Part shown: positions 44,013-53,688 of the stretch, one piece after another
Numbering within the stretch: the first letter of the stretch is position 1
Layout: the number at the start of each line of letters is the position of its first letter
Assembly (NCBI RefSeq): GCF_027947595.1
Contig: NZ_CP116257.1
Span: forward strand, 2,170,001 to 2,234,000
DNA: 64,000 nt
From: Streptomyces lienomycini
Lineage (GTDB): Bacteria > Actinomycetota > Actinomycetes > Streptomycetales > Streptomycetaceae
Direction: 5' to 3'
Notes under the pieces: generated by a model
The model's database searches: none
Seen by the model: only the letters and a program-made list of their open reading frames with translations
Told to the model about the DNA's origin: nothing
Translations under genes and position numbers: made by a program

Positions 44013-45080
44013 TCACTCGCCCGCGCCGGGTTCGTCGCCGTGCGGCGCCTCCCGCTGCCCGGCTTCGGGCACCGGCCGGGCCCGGGGCAGCGGAGCCGGC
44101 GCGGCCCCCGGCGGCGTCGGGGACACCGGCGCGGCTGCCGCACGGCGCGGCAGCCGGGGGCGTACGACCCGCAGCCACAGCAGCGCGAGCAGCGCGGCCA
44201 CCGCGGCGAAGGGCAGCACGGCGCCGAGCACCACGGCCACCCAGCGCAGCATCGCCACGAAGGCGTCCCAGCCGCCGGCCAGCGCGTCCAGGAAGCCGGG
44301 ATCCTCGTCCTTCTTCTCCTCGGCGTGCTTCACCGGCGTCTGGGACAGGGAGAGGGTGACGGTGGCCAGGCTGGTGCGGTCCTTCAGGGCCGCCTGCCGG
44401 GCGAGCAGCGCCTCCAGCTCCGCCTGCCGGGAGCTCAACTCGCCCTCCAGGTCCACCACGTCGCTCAGCCGCGTCGCCCGGTCCATCAGCTCCCGGACGC
44501 GGGCCACGCTCGCGCGCTGCGACTTCACGCGGCTGTCCACGTCCACCACCTGGTCGGTGACGTCCTCGGCCTTGGCGTCGCGGCTGAGCAGCTTCCCGGC
44601 GCCCTCCAGGTCGTCGAGGACGTCCTCGTAGCGTTCCACGGGCACGCGCAGCGTCACCTCGGTCCGCTCATGGCCCTCCGCGTCCCGGGTGGTGCTCTCG
44701 TCGCCGACGTAGCCGCCGGCGTTCTCGGTCGCGGTACGCGCCGCGTCGAGCGCCCTGGCCGTGTCCTTGACCTGAACGCTCAGGGAGACCGTGCGGATGA
44801 TGTGGGCCGGGGCGAGCTTCGGCGGCGCGCTCGACCCGGTGCCGTCGGCCTGCCCCTCACCGGCCGCGCCGGCCCTGCCGTCGGCCTGCGAGCCCGCCGC
44901 CCGCGAGTCCTGCTGCGGCGCGGCGGCCTTGGCGTCGCCGCCCGCGTCGGAGCCGGCGTCCGACGCGCTGCACCCGGTGAGGGCGAGCGCCGTGACCAGC
45001 AGCAGGCCGGCCAGGGCGCGGGCGGGCGGCGCCGACCGCCGTACCGCCGCTCCTCGTGTCGTGGATCGTCCTGCCCGCAT
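44013..45080 (-). CDS. DUF4349 lipoprotein
   Basis: 355 residues. Signal with lipobox LALTGC, then an Asp/Ala/Gly-rich spacer, then the DUF4349 domain (about 90-290) with RTVSLSVQVKDTARAL and a long coiled coil (RVRELMDRATRLSDVVDLEGELSSRQAELEALL). One C-terminal membrane segment (about 290-315) and a Pro/Arg-rich cytoplasmic tail follow. So it is anchored outside at the N-terminus and again near the C-terminus. The role is unknown. I chose ATG 45080 for its GGGGGG ribosome site and signal peptide length rather than the longer upstream frame. Confidence 0.82.
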   Translation of the reverse strand: MRAGRSTTRGAAVRRSAPPARALAGLLLVTALALTGCSASDAGSDAGGDAKAAAPQQDSRAAGSQADGRAGAAGEGQADGTGSSAPPKLAPAHIIRTVSLSVQVKDTARALDAARTATENAGGYVGDESTTRDAEGHERTEVTLRVPVERYEDVLDDLEGAGKLLSRDAKAEDVTDQVVDVDSRVKSQRASVARVRELMDRATRLSDVVDLEGELSSRQAELEALLARQAALKDRTSLATVTLSLSQTPVKHAEEKKDEDPGFLDALAGGWDAFVAMLRWVAVVLGAVLPFAAVAALLALLWLRVVRPRLPRRAAAAPVSPTPPGAAPAPLPRARPVPEAGQREAPHGDEPGAGE

Positions 45081-45256
45081 CGTGGGTCCCCCCGGGGTCG
45101 GTGACAACTGACGTCTCTACGACGCGCGAAGGGGCGCGGACGACGGCGCGGAACGGTTCCGAAGAGATCACGGTCCGGACTCGCGGGACCTGTGGGCCGG
45201 ACCACGGGGCCACCCGGCCCCGGGTCCGGGCGGGCGGGGTCTGAGACGCTGGGGAC

Positions 45257-46741
45257 ATGAGCGCGAGTGAGACCCCGGCGGGCGAGTTCCCCGCGGACGG
45301 GGGACAGGGACATGTCGTTGTCGTGGGAGCCGGCATCGCCGGACTGGCCGCCGCCCACCGGCTGCTGGAGCGCGGCACCCGGGTGACCGTGCTGGAGGCG
45401 TCCGGCCGCGTCGGCGGCAAACTGCTGCCCGGCGAGATCGCCGGAGTGCGCGTCGACCTCGGCGCCGAGTCGATGCTGGCCCGCCGCCCCGAGGCCGTCG
45501 GTCTGGCCCGCGCGGCCGGACTCGCCGACCGCCTCCAGCCGCCGTCCACCGCGACGGCCTCCCTGTGGACCCGCGGCGTCCTGCGCCCCATGCCCAAGGG
45601 CCACGTCATGGGCGTCCCCGGCACCGCCGCCGCCCTGTCCGGCGTCCTCTCCGAGGAGGGCCTCGCCCGCATCGGGCGCGACGCCGAACTGCCTCCCACC
45701 GAGGTCGGCGACGACGTGGCCGTGGGCGAGTACGTCGCCGCGCGTCTGGGCCGCGAGGTCGTCGACCGGCTCGTCGAGCCCCTGCTGGGCGGCGTCTACG
45801 CGGGCGACGCCTACCGCATCTCCCTGCGCTCCGCCGTGCCCCAGCTCTTCGAGGCCGCCCGCACCCACACCTCGCTCACCGAGGCGGTCCGCACGCTCCA
45901 GGGCCGCACCGCCACCTCCCCGCCGAGCGGCCCGGTGTTCATGGGCATCGAGGGCGGCATCGGCACCCTCCCGCCCGCCGTCGCCGAGTCGGTGCGCGCG
46001 CGGGGCGGCGAGATCGTCACGCACGCGCCCGTCACCGAGCTGCGCCGCACGGCCTGCGACGGCTGGCGGATCGTCGCCGGCGACCGGACCCTGCACGCCG
46101 ACGCGGTCGTCGTCGCCGTCCCCGCCGGTCCCGCCGCCGCACTGCTGCGCGCCGAGGCGCCCGCCGCCGCGGCCGAGCTGTCCGCGGTGGAGTACGCCTC
46201 GATGGCCCTGATCACCCTCGCCTACCGCCGCTCCGACGCCGCCGCCCTCCCCGAGGGCAGCGGCTTCCTGGTGCCGCCGGTCGACGGGCACACCATCAAG
46301 GCGTCCACCTTCGCCTCCCGCAAGTGGGGCTGGATCGCCGACGAGGACCCGGACCTGGTCGTCCTGCGCACCTCGGTGGGCCGGTACGGGGACACGGAGA
46401 TCCTCGGCCGCGACGACGAGGGCCTCGTCGACGTCTCCCGGCACGACCTGGCGCAGGCCACCGGCCTGATCGCCGCCCCCGTCGCCACCCGCGTCACCCG
46501 CTGGCACGACGGCCTGCCGCAGTACCCCGTCGGCCACCACGCGCGCGTGGCCCGCGTCCGCGAGCACGTCGCGAGACTCCCCGGCCTCGCGGTGTGCGGC
46601 GCGGCCTACGACGGCGTCGGCATCCCGGCGAGCATCGCGAGCGCGTACGCCGCCGCCGACCTGATCCACGCAGACCCGCGAGGTGTGCAGGAACTCACCG
46701 GCCACCCGGTGGAGAGCCGCCACGGCGGAGCGGGAGAATAA
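45257..46741 (+). CDS. cgoX: Coproporphyrinogen III oxidase (HemY/CgoX type)
   Basis: 494 residues. FAD-binding [19 protein letters not shown] at the N-terminus, [20 protein letters not shown], the substrate-domain [18 protein letters not shown] and C-terminal [17 protein letters not shown] are those of oxygen-dependent HemY/HemG-type enzymes. In actinobacteria this enzyme oxidises coproporphyrinogen III to coproporphyrin III in the coproporphyrin-dependent heme route. It is followed 4 bp later by chdC, which completes that route, supporting the assignment over classical protoporphyrinogen oxidase. Confidence 0.93.
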   Translation: MSASETPAGEFPADGGQGHVVVVGAGIAGLAAAHRLLERGTRVTVLEASGRVGGKLLPGEIAGVRVDLGAESMLARRPEAVGLARAAGLADRLQPPSTATASLWTRGVLRPMPKGHVMGVPGTAAALSGVLSEEGLARIGRDAELPPTEVGDDVAVGEYVAARLGREVVDRLVEPLLGGVYAGDAYRISLRSAVPQLFEAARTHTSLTEAVRTLQGRTATSPPSGPVFMGIEGGIGTLPPAVAESVRARGGEIVTHAPVTELRRTACDGWRIVAGDRTLHADAVVVAVPAGPAAALLRAEAPAAAAELSAVEYASMALITLAYRRSDAAALPEGSGFLVPPVDGHTIKASTFASRKWGWIADEDPDLVVLRTSVGRYGDTEILGRDDEGLVDVSRHDLAQATGLIAAPVATRVTRWHDGLPQYPVGHHARVARVREHVARLPGLAVCGAAYDGVGIPASIASAYAAADLIHADPRGVQELTGHPVESRHGGAGE

Positions 46742-46745
46742 GGGC

Positions 46746-47474
46746 ATGAGTGACGACGCCACCACCCCCGCCGACCGGATCCCCAACAAGGGCAAGCTGG
46801 CCAAGGACCTCAACGAGGTCATCCGCTACACCCTCTGGTCCGTCTTCAAGCTCAAGGACGCGCTGCCCGAGGACCGCGCGGGCTACGCCGACGAGGTCCA
46901 GGAGCTGTTCGACCAGCTCGCCGCCAAGGACGTGACCGTCCGCGGCACCTACGACGTGTCCGGTCTGCGCGCCGACGCCGACCTCATGATCTGGTGGCAC
47001 GCCGAGACCGCCGACCAGCTCCAGGAGGCGTACAACCTCTTCCGCCGCACCAGGCTGGGCCGTGCGCTGGAGCCGGTGTGGTCGAACATGGCGCTGCACC
47101 GCCCCGCCGAGTTCAACCGCTCGCACATCCCGGCCTTCCTCGCCGACGAGCAGCCCCGGAACTACGTCAGCGTCTACCCGTTCGTACGCTCGTACGACTG
47201 GTACCTGCTGCCCGACGAGGACCGCCGCCGCATGCTCGCCGACCACGGCAAGATGGCCCGCGGCTTCCCGGACGTCCGCGCCAACACGGTGCCCGCGTTC
47301 TCCCTCGGCGACTACGAGTGGGTCCTCGCCTTCGAGGCCGACGAACTGCACCGCATCGTCGACCTCATGCGCCACCTGCGCGGCTCCGAGGCCCGCATGC
47401 ACGTCCGCGAGGAGATCCCGTTCTACACCGGGCGCCGCAAGGACGTCGCGGAGCTGGTGGCCGGGCTGGCCTAG
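46746..47474 (+). CDS. chdC: Coproheme decarboxylase (HemQ)
   Basis: 242 residues, chlorite-dismutase fold. Characteristic stretches are [29 protein letters not shown] (the Tyr that relays the radical), [15 protein letters not shown] (proximal His region) and [18 protein letters not shown]. It decarboxylates coproheme III to heme b with peroxide. It is co-transcribed with cgoX and ends one base before the convergent peptidase stop. Confidence 0.95.
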   Translation: MSDDATTPADRIPNKGKLAKDLNEVIRYTLWSVFKLKDALPEDRAGYADEVQELFDQLAAKDVTVRGTYDVSGLRADADLMIWWHAETADQLQEAYNLFRRTRLGRALEPVWSNMALHRPAEFNRSHIPAFLADEQPRNYVSVYPFVRSYDWYLLPDEDRRRMLADHGKMARGFPDVRANTVPAFSLGDYEWVLAFEADELHRIVDLMRHLRGSEARMHVREEIPFYTGRRKDVAELVAGLA

Positions 47475-49058
47475 TCAGGCCCTGGGCTCGGGTTCCGGGC
47501 GCGGGGCGCAGGAGGCGTCCCGCGCCGGGAGGCGGCCGTCCAGCAGGTACGCCTCCAGGTGGGCGTTGACGCAGGCGTTGGGGCCGCCGCCGATGCCGTG
47601 CGTCCCCGCGTCCCGCTCGGTCACCAGGACCGAGCCCGACAGGCGCCGCCGCAGCTCCAGCGCGCCGTCGTACGGGGTGGCCGCGTCGCGTTCGGCGGCC
47701 AGGATCAGCGTCGGCGGCAGCTCACCGGGCGCGGTGCGCACGTCCAGGGGCCGCTGCCGGGGCGCCCGCCAGTAGGCGCACGGCAGGTTCGTCCACACGT
47801 TGTCCCAGGTCTCGAAGGGCGCCCGGCGGGCCAGCCGGGTGTTGTCCCGGTCCCAGACCTCGAAGTCGGTCGGCCAGGGCGCGTCGTTGCACTCGACGGC
47901 CGTGTACACGGCGTTGGAGTTCTCGGCGGCGACCGCCCCCGCCTCGGTCCGGGTGCCCGCCTGGTCGATCAGCGGCTGCGGGTCGCCCTTCAGATAGGCC
48001 GACAGGGCCTCGGCGCGGTGCGGCCAGTAGTCGTCGTAGTACCCGGCCTTCAGCATCGCGCCCTGCAACTGCGCGGGCCCCACCGTCCCGCCTGCGGGCT
48101 CCGCGGCCAGCCGCTCGCTCGCCTCCTCGTAGGCGTCCTGCACCTTCCTCGGCCGGTCCCCGAGCCCGTAGACGGCGTCGTGCTCGGCGACCCACTCCTT
48201 GAAGTCGTCCCAGCGGTCCTCGAAGGCCTCCGACTGCTCCAGGTTGTTCCGGTACCAGACCTGTTCCGGATCCGGGTCCACCACCGCGTCGAACACCATC
48301 CGCCGTACGTGCGACGGGAACAGCTCGGCGTACAGCGCCCCGAGGTAGGTGCCGTACGACGCGCCCATGAACGTGAGCCGGCGTTCGCCCAGCGCCGCGC
48401 GGACGACCTCCAGGTCGCGGGCGTTGTTGAGGGAGTGGTAGTGCCGCAGCGCGTCCCCGCCCCGTTCCGCGCAGTCGTTCGCGTACGCCTCGGCCTCGGC
48501 GGCACGCTGCCTCTTGTACGCCTGCGAGGGCTGCGCTGGGGCGGGCCGGGGCCCCTTGAAGAAGTCGCCGGGGTCCTGGCAGGACAGCGGCGCGGAGGGC
48601 GCGACCCCGCGGGGGGCGTACCCGACGAGGTCGTAGGCCGCGGCGATCCGCTTCCACTCGGGCACCATGCCGACCAGCGGGAAGTACAGGCCCGAGGCGC
48701 CGGGGCCGCCCGGGTTGTAGAGGAGGGCGCCCTGGCCGGGGACTTCGCGGTCGCTGCCGTCGGGGTCCTCGTGGGTGGCCCGGACGCGGCTGACGGTGAG
48801 TTCGATCCGCTTCCCGTCGGGGTGCGCGTAGTCCAGGGGCACGGTGACCGTGCCGCAGCGGATGGCGCCCGGCAGGTCCTCCGCCTTCGGGCACCTGCCG
48901 AACTCGATCCCGGCCGCCGCCGCGCGCCCGGCGGCCACGGCGGTGCCGCGCGCCTCGGCGGAACCCGGCCCCTCGGACGGCGCCGCCCGGGCCGGGGCGA
49001 CGGCGAGGGTGGTCAGCAGCAAGGACCCGGCGGCCGAGTGGAGGACGGCAGCTCGCAT
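47475..49058 (-). CDS. Secreted alpha/beta-hydrolase, tripeptidyl aminopeptidase-like
   Basis: 527 residues with a signal peptide (about 1-25, AVAPARAAP). The alpha/beta-hydrolase core has oxyanion YNPGGPGASGL, nucleophile Ser in FMGASYGTYLG, a long insert cap, and a TAP-like C-terminal domain with LILAAERDAATPYDG (Asp) and DAGTHGIGGGPNACVN (His). It belongs to the S33 SlpD/SlpE/tripeptidyl aminopeptidase group of Streptomyces exopeptidases. ATG 49058 is taken for signal-peptide fit and a GAAGGG upstream site. Confidence 0.9.
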   Translation of the reverse strand: MRAAVLHSAAGSLLLTTLAVAPARAAPSEGPGSAEARGTAVAAGRAAAAGIEFGRCPKAEDLPGAIRCGTVTVPLDYAHPDGKRIELTVSRVRATHEDPDGSDREVPGQGALLYNPGGPGASGLYFPLVGMVPEWKRIAAAYDLVGYAPRGVAPSAPLSCQDPGDFFKGPRPAPAQPSQAYKRQRAAEAEAYANDCAERGGDALRHYHSLNNARDLEVVRAALGERRLTFMGASYGTYLGALYAELFPSHVRRMVFDAVVDPDPEQVWYRNNLEQSEAFEDRWDDFKEWVAEHDAVYGLGDRPRKVQDAYEEASERLAAEPAGGTVGPAQLQGAMLKAGYYDDYWPHRAEALSAYLKGDPQPLIDQAGTRTEAGAVAAENSNAVYTAVECNDAPWPTDFEVWDRDNTRLARRAPFETWDNVWTNLPCAYWRAPRQRPLDVRTAPGELPPTLILAAERDAATPYDGALELRRRLSGSVLVTERDAGTHGIGGGPNACVNAHLEAYLLDGRLPARDASCAPRPEPEPRA

Positions 49059-49173
49059 CGCGTATCCCTTCGGTGCACGGCGTGACACCAGGGATGCTCG
49101 GTGCGGCGGGCGGGCGGTACAAGCACCGCCCGCGGGTGTCGGCGCCGAGTGCCTCCATGCGCCCCCCGGCGCG

Positions 49174-49971
49174 TCAGGCCCGGCGCTCCCACTGGTCCCC
49201 GGCGTACCTCTCGCGATGGGCGAAGGCGGCACGCAGGTCCGGTTCGCCGATCGCGTGCACGCCCCGCACGGCGACCGAGGTGAGGAACGTACGGTCGTCC
49301 GCCGTGCCGTCGGCCTGCCGGACGAGGGCACCGATCAGCCGCTGCCCGGCCGGGGAGGCCCAGCGTGAGTACGGGTGGACCTCCAGCCGCGTGAGGGCGA
49401 GGCAGCCCAGGGTCAGGGCGAGCGGCAGCGCGAACCAGAGGGCGATCAGCGGGCGCGGTTCCGTGGCGGGCAGCGGCAGCGCCAGGGCGACCAGGCCGAG
49501 CGCGCACACGCTCACCGCGGCGGCCCGCACCCGCCGCACCCCGGCCGCCACGCCACCGGCGCCGCCGTCGGGTACGGCGAGGCCCGCGCCGACCAGCCGG
49601 TCGGCCAGCCCCCGCACCGCCTCCGCGGTGGCCGCGGTGGCCCGCACCGGCGCTATCCGGGACTGCCCCCCGGGGCCTATCGCCCCTATGACCGACCGCT
49701 CCATGTCGTCCCGCCCGCGCGGGTCGACGACGGTCGCCCAGCCGGTGTGCGCGAGCAGCAGCCGACGCTGGCGTGCCATGGAGACCAGTGTCAGGTCGGC
49801 CACCCGGCGCGGGCCCCCGGACAGGAACGCCGCCTCGTACAGCGTCAGCGCGTGCTCCCGGGCGGCGGCGGGCGCGACGACGGCCGCCGCGCGCACGGCG
49901 GCCAGGCACAGCCGCAGGCAGGCGAGGCCCGCGACGACCCAGGCCGACAGGAGGAAGAGGACCCAGAACAT
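49174..49971 (-). CDS. TIGR04222 domain-containing membrane protein
   Basis: 265 residues. One N-terminal membrane segment, a cytoplasmic or exposed domain (about 35-150, LTLYEAAFLSGGPRRVADLTLVSM is the family hallmark), then two closely spaced membrane segments (about 160-205) and a short C-terminal tail. The tail here is basic and lacks the Cys/Gly-rich repeats that many family members carry. It lies directly downstream of the DUF692 gene, a pairing common in Streptomyces. The function is unknown. Confidence 0.8.
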   Translation of the reverse strand: MFWVLFLLSAWVVAGLACLRLCLAAVRAAAVVAPAAAREHALTLYEAAFLSGGPRRVADLTLVSMARQRRLLLAHTGWATVVDPRGRDDMERSVIGAIGPGGQSRIAPVRATAATAEAVRGLADRLVGAGLAVPDGGAGGVAAGVRRVRAAAVSVCALGLVALALPLPATEPRPLIALWFALPLALTLGCLALTRLEVHPYSRWASPAGQRLIGALVRQADGTADDRTFLTSVAVRGVHAIGEPDLRAAFAHRERYAGDQWERRA

Positions 49972-50097
49972 GCCGTATGTCTATGCCAAAGGGTTTCGCC
50001 GGCGCCATGCCCTGTTCACATTCCGGGACACGGTGTTGCGGGTGTGTGACGTTCCGTTTGGTCCCGTTCCGTGCTGCCCCCCGTGGGTGTCTCCGCG

Positions 50098-51474
50098 TCA
50101 GCGGCCCAGCAGGACGCGCCGGGTGGCGCGGGCCAGCCGGACCCCGGGACGCGCCGACCGCGGCACCGGCCCCGACCGCTCCAGCCACCACTCGCGCACC
50201 GCCCGCCGCACCCCCGGGGCCGCGCCCCCGGGCGCCGTCCGCAGCAGGTGCTCGGCGAAGTCGAGGGCGTCGCGCCGGTATCCGCCGGTCATCGGGCGCC
50301 CCTCGGCGTAGGCGAGGAAGGCCGGCCGGTAGTCGGCGCCCAGGAGGACCGGCAGTTCGGGGGCGACCTTCGCGACCACGTCCGCGCGCTTCCCGGCGAG
50401 CGCCCGCGCCTGCACCCCCAGCCGTACCCCGTCGAACCCCTCGGGGACGGGCGCTCCCGCGACCAGCGCCGCCAGCAGCGCGGCCTGCGCCAGCCCGACC
50501 CGCTGCCGTACGGCGTCGTCGGCACCGGCACCGGCACCGGCACCGGCACCGGCACCGGCACCGGCACTGGCACCGGAACCGGCACCGGCGCGCGAGGCGG
50601 GCGGTGCCGCCCGGTCGCCGGTGGCGGCCGGGCCCGCCGCCCGCCCCTTCGCGACGGCCGTGCGGATCGCCGCCACCTCGCCCTCCAGCTCGTGCCCTGC
50701 GGGGAAGTTGTCGTCGCGTTCCAGCAGGACACCCGGCGGTGCCACGCGCGAGGCGAGGTCGGTCAGGATGTCGAGGACCGGCCGCGGGACGGGATGGGCG
50801 TGGCTGTCGTGCCAGACGCCGTCCCGCTCGAAGCCGCCCGCGACATGAACGTAGGCGAGGGCCTCCAGGGGCAGTTCGGCGAGCGCCTCGGCGGGGTCCT
50901 CGCCGCGGTTGACGTGATTGGTGTGCAGGTTCGCCACGTCGATCAGCAGCCGCACCCCCGTACGGTCGGCCAGCTCGTACAGGAACTGTCCCTCCGTCAT
51001 CTCCTCGCCCGGCCAGGAGACGAGCGCGGCGATGTTCTCCACGGCGAGCGGCACCGGCAGCGCGTCCTGCGCGATGCGCACATTCTCGCAGAGCACGTCG
51101 AGGGCGTCGCGGGTGCGCGGCACGGGCAGCAGGTGTCCCGCCTCCAGCGGCGGCGAGGCGGTCAGCGCCCCGCCCGCCCGGACGAACGCGATGTGCTCGG
51201 TGACCAGCGGCGACCCCAGGACCTCCGCCCGCTCGGCCAGCGCCGCCAGCCGCCCCGCGTCCGGCCGCCGGGCGTCGCCGAGCCCGAGCGAGACGCCGTG
51301 CGGCACGACGGTCACCCCGCGCTCGCGCAGCCGCAGCAGCGAGTCGGGCAGATGCCCGGGACAGAGGTTCTCGGACACGGCCTCGACCCAGTCGATGCCG
51401 GGCATCGACTCGACGACGTCCGCGATCTCCGGCCGCCATCCGACACCGGTGCCCAGTCGCGCGATGGATCGCAT
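50098..51474 (-). CDS. MNIO (DUF692) family protein with extra C-terminal domain
   Basis: 458 residues. An N-terminal TIM-barrel of the multinuclear non-heme iron oxidase family (about 1-285) has metal-ligand stretches [55 protein letters not shown] and HDSHAHPV. An Ala-Gly repeat linker (about 300-325, from a hexanucleotide repeat) leads to a helical C-terminal domain with [25 protein letters not shown] enzymes modify Cys or Asp in ribosomal peptides, usually with a partner protein. Here a partner-like domain may be fused. No obvious precursor peptide gene is adjacent. ATG 51474 has AAAGGGGGA upstream. Confidence 0.83.
   Translation of the reverse strand: MRSIARLGTGVGWRPEIADVVESMPGIDWVEAVSENLCPGHLPDSLLRLRERGVTVVPHGVSLGLGDARRPDAGRLAALAERAEVLGSPLVTEHIAFVRAGGALTASPPLEAGHLLPVPRTRDALDVLCENVRIAQDALPVPLAVENIAALVSWPGEEMTEGQFLYELADRTGVRLLIDVANLHTNHVNRGEDPAEALAELPLEALAYVHVAGGFERDGVWHDSHAHPVPRPVLDILTDLASRVAPPGVLLERDDNFPAGHELEGEVAAIRTAVAKGRAAGPAATGDRAAPPASRAGAGSGASAGAGAGAGAGAGAGADDAVRQRVGLAQAALLAALVAGAPVPEGFDGVRLGVQARALAGKRADVVAKVAPELPVLLGADYRPAFLAYAEGRPMTGGYRRDALDFAEHLLRTAPGGAAPGVRRAVREWWLERSGPVPRSARPGVRLARATRRVLLGR
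50521..50586. repeat. Hexanucleotide repeat (GGCACC)n inside the MNIO gene
   Basis: Eleven 6-bp units, the first seven identical GGCACC and four with single changes. Read on the minus strand they encode alternating Ala-Gly, forming an interdomain linker. Copy-number change would alter linker length without shifting the frame. Confidence 0.9.
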
Positions 51475-51595
51475 GATCGCGTCCCCCTTTCCTGCGCACA
51501 TGCTCGGGGTATCGCCCACCCGGTCCGGTGCCAACCCCGGGGAGGGCCGGTTCAGAGGAACATCTGAGGTTCGCGCCGCCCAGTAGGCTCCGGCC

Positions 51596-52651
51596 ATGGC
51601 GACGCACGAGCGCGAGATCACCGGACCCGTCGACCTCTGCCTGCCCGACGGCCGGCTCGACCCGGCGGCCGTCGGCTGGTCCCGGGTGCCGCTGCACCGG
51701 GCGAACCTGCGGGGCTGGGGTCGCACCAAGCGCTGGGAGTACTGGTGCGTGACCACGCCCACCCACCTGGTGGCCCTGACCGTCAGCGACCTCGACTACC
51801 TCGCCCTGAACACGGTGTACCTGCTGGAGTACGCGGCGGCGGGCCGCGAGTTCGAGCGCGCCGCGATCGTCCCGGCCGGCCGCGGCGTCCGCCTCCCGGA
51901 CACCGTCGCCGGCACCCCGGGCGCCGGGGACGTCGTCGTGGGCCCCGAGCGGCCGACCCGGGGCAAGGTGCGCGTGGAGATCCGCGACGAGCACGGCGGT
52001 ACGCGCCTGAGGGCCCGCTGCCTCGATCCGGACCGGCTGCCCGTCGAGGTCGACCTGCTGGTCGCGCGGCCCGAGGGCCACGAGTCGCTCTCGGTCGTGG
52101 TGCCGTGGAGCGAGCGGCGCTTCCAGTACACGTCCAAGCACACCGCCCTCCCCGCCGCCGGCCGCGTGCGGATCGGCACCGAGGTCCTCGGCTTCGGCGG
52201 GGACGACGGCGAGGCCTGGGCGGTGCTGGACCACGGGCGGGGCCGCTGGCCGCGCACGGTCGACTGGAACTGGGGCGCCGCGTCCGGCCGCACGGACGGG
52301 CACACGGTGGGACTCCAGTTCGGGGGGCGCTGGACCGCGGGCACCGGGGCGACCGAGAACGGCCTCTGCGTGGACGGCCGCCTCACCAAGATCGGCGAGG
52401 AGCTGGACTGGCGCCGGTCGCCCTCCGGCCCGCAGGCCCCCTGGACGATCCGTACGCCGTCGTCCGACCAGGTCGACCTGACCTTCACGCCGTTCCACAA
52501 CCGCTCCGCGCACACCAACGCCGGCCTCGTCGTCAACCGCACCGACCAGCGCTTCGGCCACTACGACGGCCGGATCCGCACCGACGACGGCACGCGCATC
52601 GCCGTGAACGGGCTCCTGGGCTGGGCCGAGGACGTCCACATGCGCTGGTGA
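51596..52651 (+). CDS. DUF2804 family protein
   Basis: 351 residues, soluble and beta-rich. It begins with the family start [24 protein letters not shown] and [15 protein letters not shown]. Lipocalin-like strands follow ([22 protein letters not shown]). [11 protein letters not shown] closes the protein, a typical DUF2804 end. The function is not established; the fold is related to calycin/AttH-like proteins. It is monocistronic and divergent from the MNIO gene. Confidence 0.82.
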   Translation: MATHEREITGPVDLCLPDGRLDPAAVGWSRVPLHRANLRGWGRTKRWEYWCVTTPTHLVALTVSDLDYLALNTVYLLEYAAAGREFERAAIVPAGRGVRLPDTVAGTPGAGDVVVGPERPTRGKVRVEIRDEHGGTRLRARCLDPDRLPVEVDLLVARPEGHESLSVVVPWSERRFQYTSKHTALPAAGRVRIGTEVLGFGGDDGEAWAVLDHGRGRWPRTVDWNWGAASGRTDGHTVGLQFGGRWTAGTGATENGLCVDGRLTKIGEELDWRRSPSGPQAPWTIRTPSSDQVDLTFTPFHNRSAHTNAGLVVNRTDQRFGHYDGRIRTDDGTRIAVNGLLGWAEDVHMRW

Positions 52652-52654
52652 CCG

Positions 52655-53401
52655 TCACTCAATACGGGCGAGCGCGGGGTGGTCCGCCACCACCGTGCAG
52701 GAGCCCGGCGCGATCTCCGTGAACCCGGCGTCGCGCACCACGGGCAGGCCGCCGGTGGTGAGGCCGTCCCAGCGGGCGGGGTCCGCGGTGCGCACCGACA
52801 GCGGGAACCCCGCGTCGCGCCACGCCGCCCGCTCGGCTCCCGACAGCTCCCACCAGGCGAGCTGCGCACCGTGGCCCGCCTGGGCCATCGCCTTGCCCGC
52901 CGACATGTCCAGGCCGGGGTTCAGCCACAGCACCGGCGCCGACGGGTCCGCGTCGAGCGGGGGTTCGGGGTCGGCGAGGTCGGTGCCGGAGACCTGGAGG
53001 CGGGCCAGGTCCTTCGGCCAGCCGTCCAGCGGGACCGGCGGGAAGACCCGCACCTCGGCGGTCCTGCCGGTGACCGTGACGCCGGGCAGCGCCCCGGCCC
53101 GCCGCCACTCGGCGCCGCGCGCCCGCCGCACGACCTTGCGGATCCGCGCGTCCTGCCAGTCCCGCATCGCCCGCGCCCACTCGCCGTCCCCGGCCGACCG
53201 CTCGTCGGCGAGCATCACCAGCACCGCCCGGGCCGCGGTCTCCAGCGCGTCGGTACGGGGCGGGGGCGCCGCCCGCTCGATGCGTACGACCAGCGGCAGG
53301 ACGAACTGCGGCGCGAGGTCGCGGTCGCCGGGCTCGGGACGGAAGGGGCTGTCGGGGGCGGAGACGGGGGCGGGGACGGGCGTCGTCGGATCGTTGCTCA
53401 C
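52655..53401 (-). CDS. Peptidyl-tRNA hydrolase 2 (PTH2) family protein
   Basis: 248 residues. The C-terminal domain (about 130-248) has the PTH2 motif LDMSAGKAMAQAGHGAQLAWW with the catalytic-type His and Gly-Lys. The N-terminal 130 residues are an actinobacterial extension containing VLPLVVRIERAAPP. It may recycle peptidyl- or modified aminoacyl-tRNA. It is convergent with DUF2804 (4-bp gap). Confidence 0.8.
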   Translation of the reverse strand: MSNDPTTPVPAPVSAPDSPFRPEPGDRDLAPQFVLPLVVRIERAAPPPRTDALETAARAVLVMLADERSAGDGEWARAMRDWQDARIRKVVRRARGAEWRRAGALPGVTVTGRTAEVRVFPPVPLDGWPKDLARLQVSGTDLADPEPPLDADPSAPVLWLNPGLDMSAGKAMAQAGHGAQLAWWELSGAERAAWRDAGFPLSVRTADPARWDGLTTGGLPVVRDAGFTEIAPGSCTVVADHPALARIE

Positions 53402-53475
53402 GCCCTACAGTCTGCCAACCCGGCGCCGGGCCCCGCTCGCCGCCGCCGCGACCGACCGCGCTCGGCCCGCGCAGG

Positions 53476-53670
53476 TCAGCCCGAGCAGGCCGTGCGCTGG
53501 GCCTCCTGCCACTCGCAGACCGGGCAGAGGGTGATGCCCTTGTACGACTCCGGGTACTCCGTCGGCTCCCGGCACAGGACGCAGTCGGCGTACGGCGGTC
53601 CGGCGGCCCCGGGAGGCCGGACCGCGTCGATCAGGCAGTAGTCGTCCGAACCCCGGTCGTCGTCGCTCAT
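53476..53670 (-). CDS. Small zinc-ribbon-like protein
   Basis: 64 residues, acidic. Two CxxC knuckles, CVLC and CPVC, 18 residues apart could bind one zinc. It ends with a free Cys in QRTACSG. No larger family is recognised. The start ATG is 19 bp upstream of the deacetylase-side gap, and both neighbours are on the same strand. Confidence 0.65.
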   Translation of the reverse strand: MSDDDRGSDDYCLIDAVRPPGAAGPPYADCVLCREPTEYPESYKGITLCPVCEWQEAQRTACSG

Positions 53671-53688
53671 GCCTCCAGGGTAGGCCCG

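Noticed and set aside
49972..50097. RiPP precursor peptide gene in the gap between the TIGR04222 and MNIO genes
   Set aside because: Both strands were read; no small ORF with leader/core features or Cys-rich core and ribosome site is present.
49013..52639. Long minus-strand open frame spanning the DUF2804 and MNIO regions
   Set aside because: Runs antisense to DUF2804 and out of frame through the MNIO and TIGR04222 genes; no protein-like motifs.
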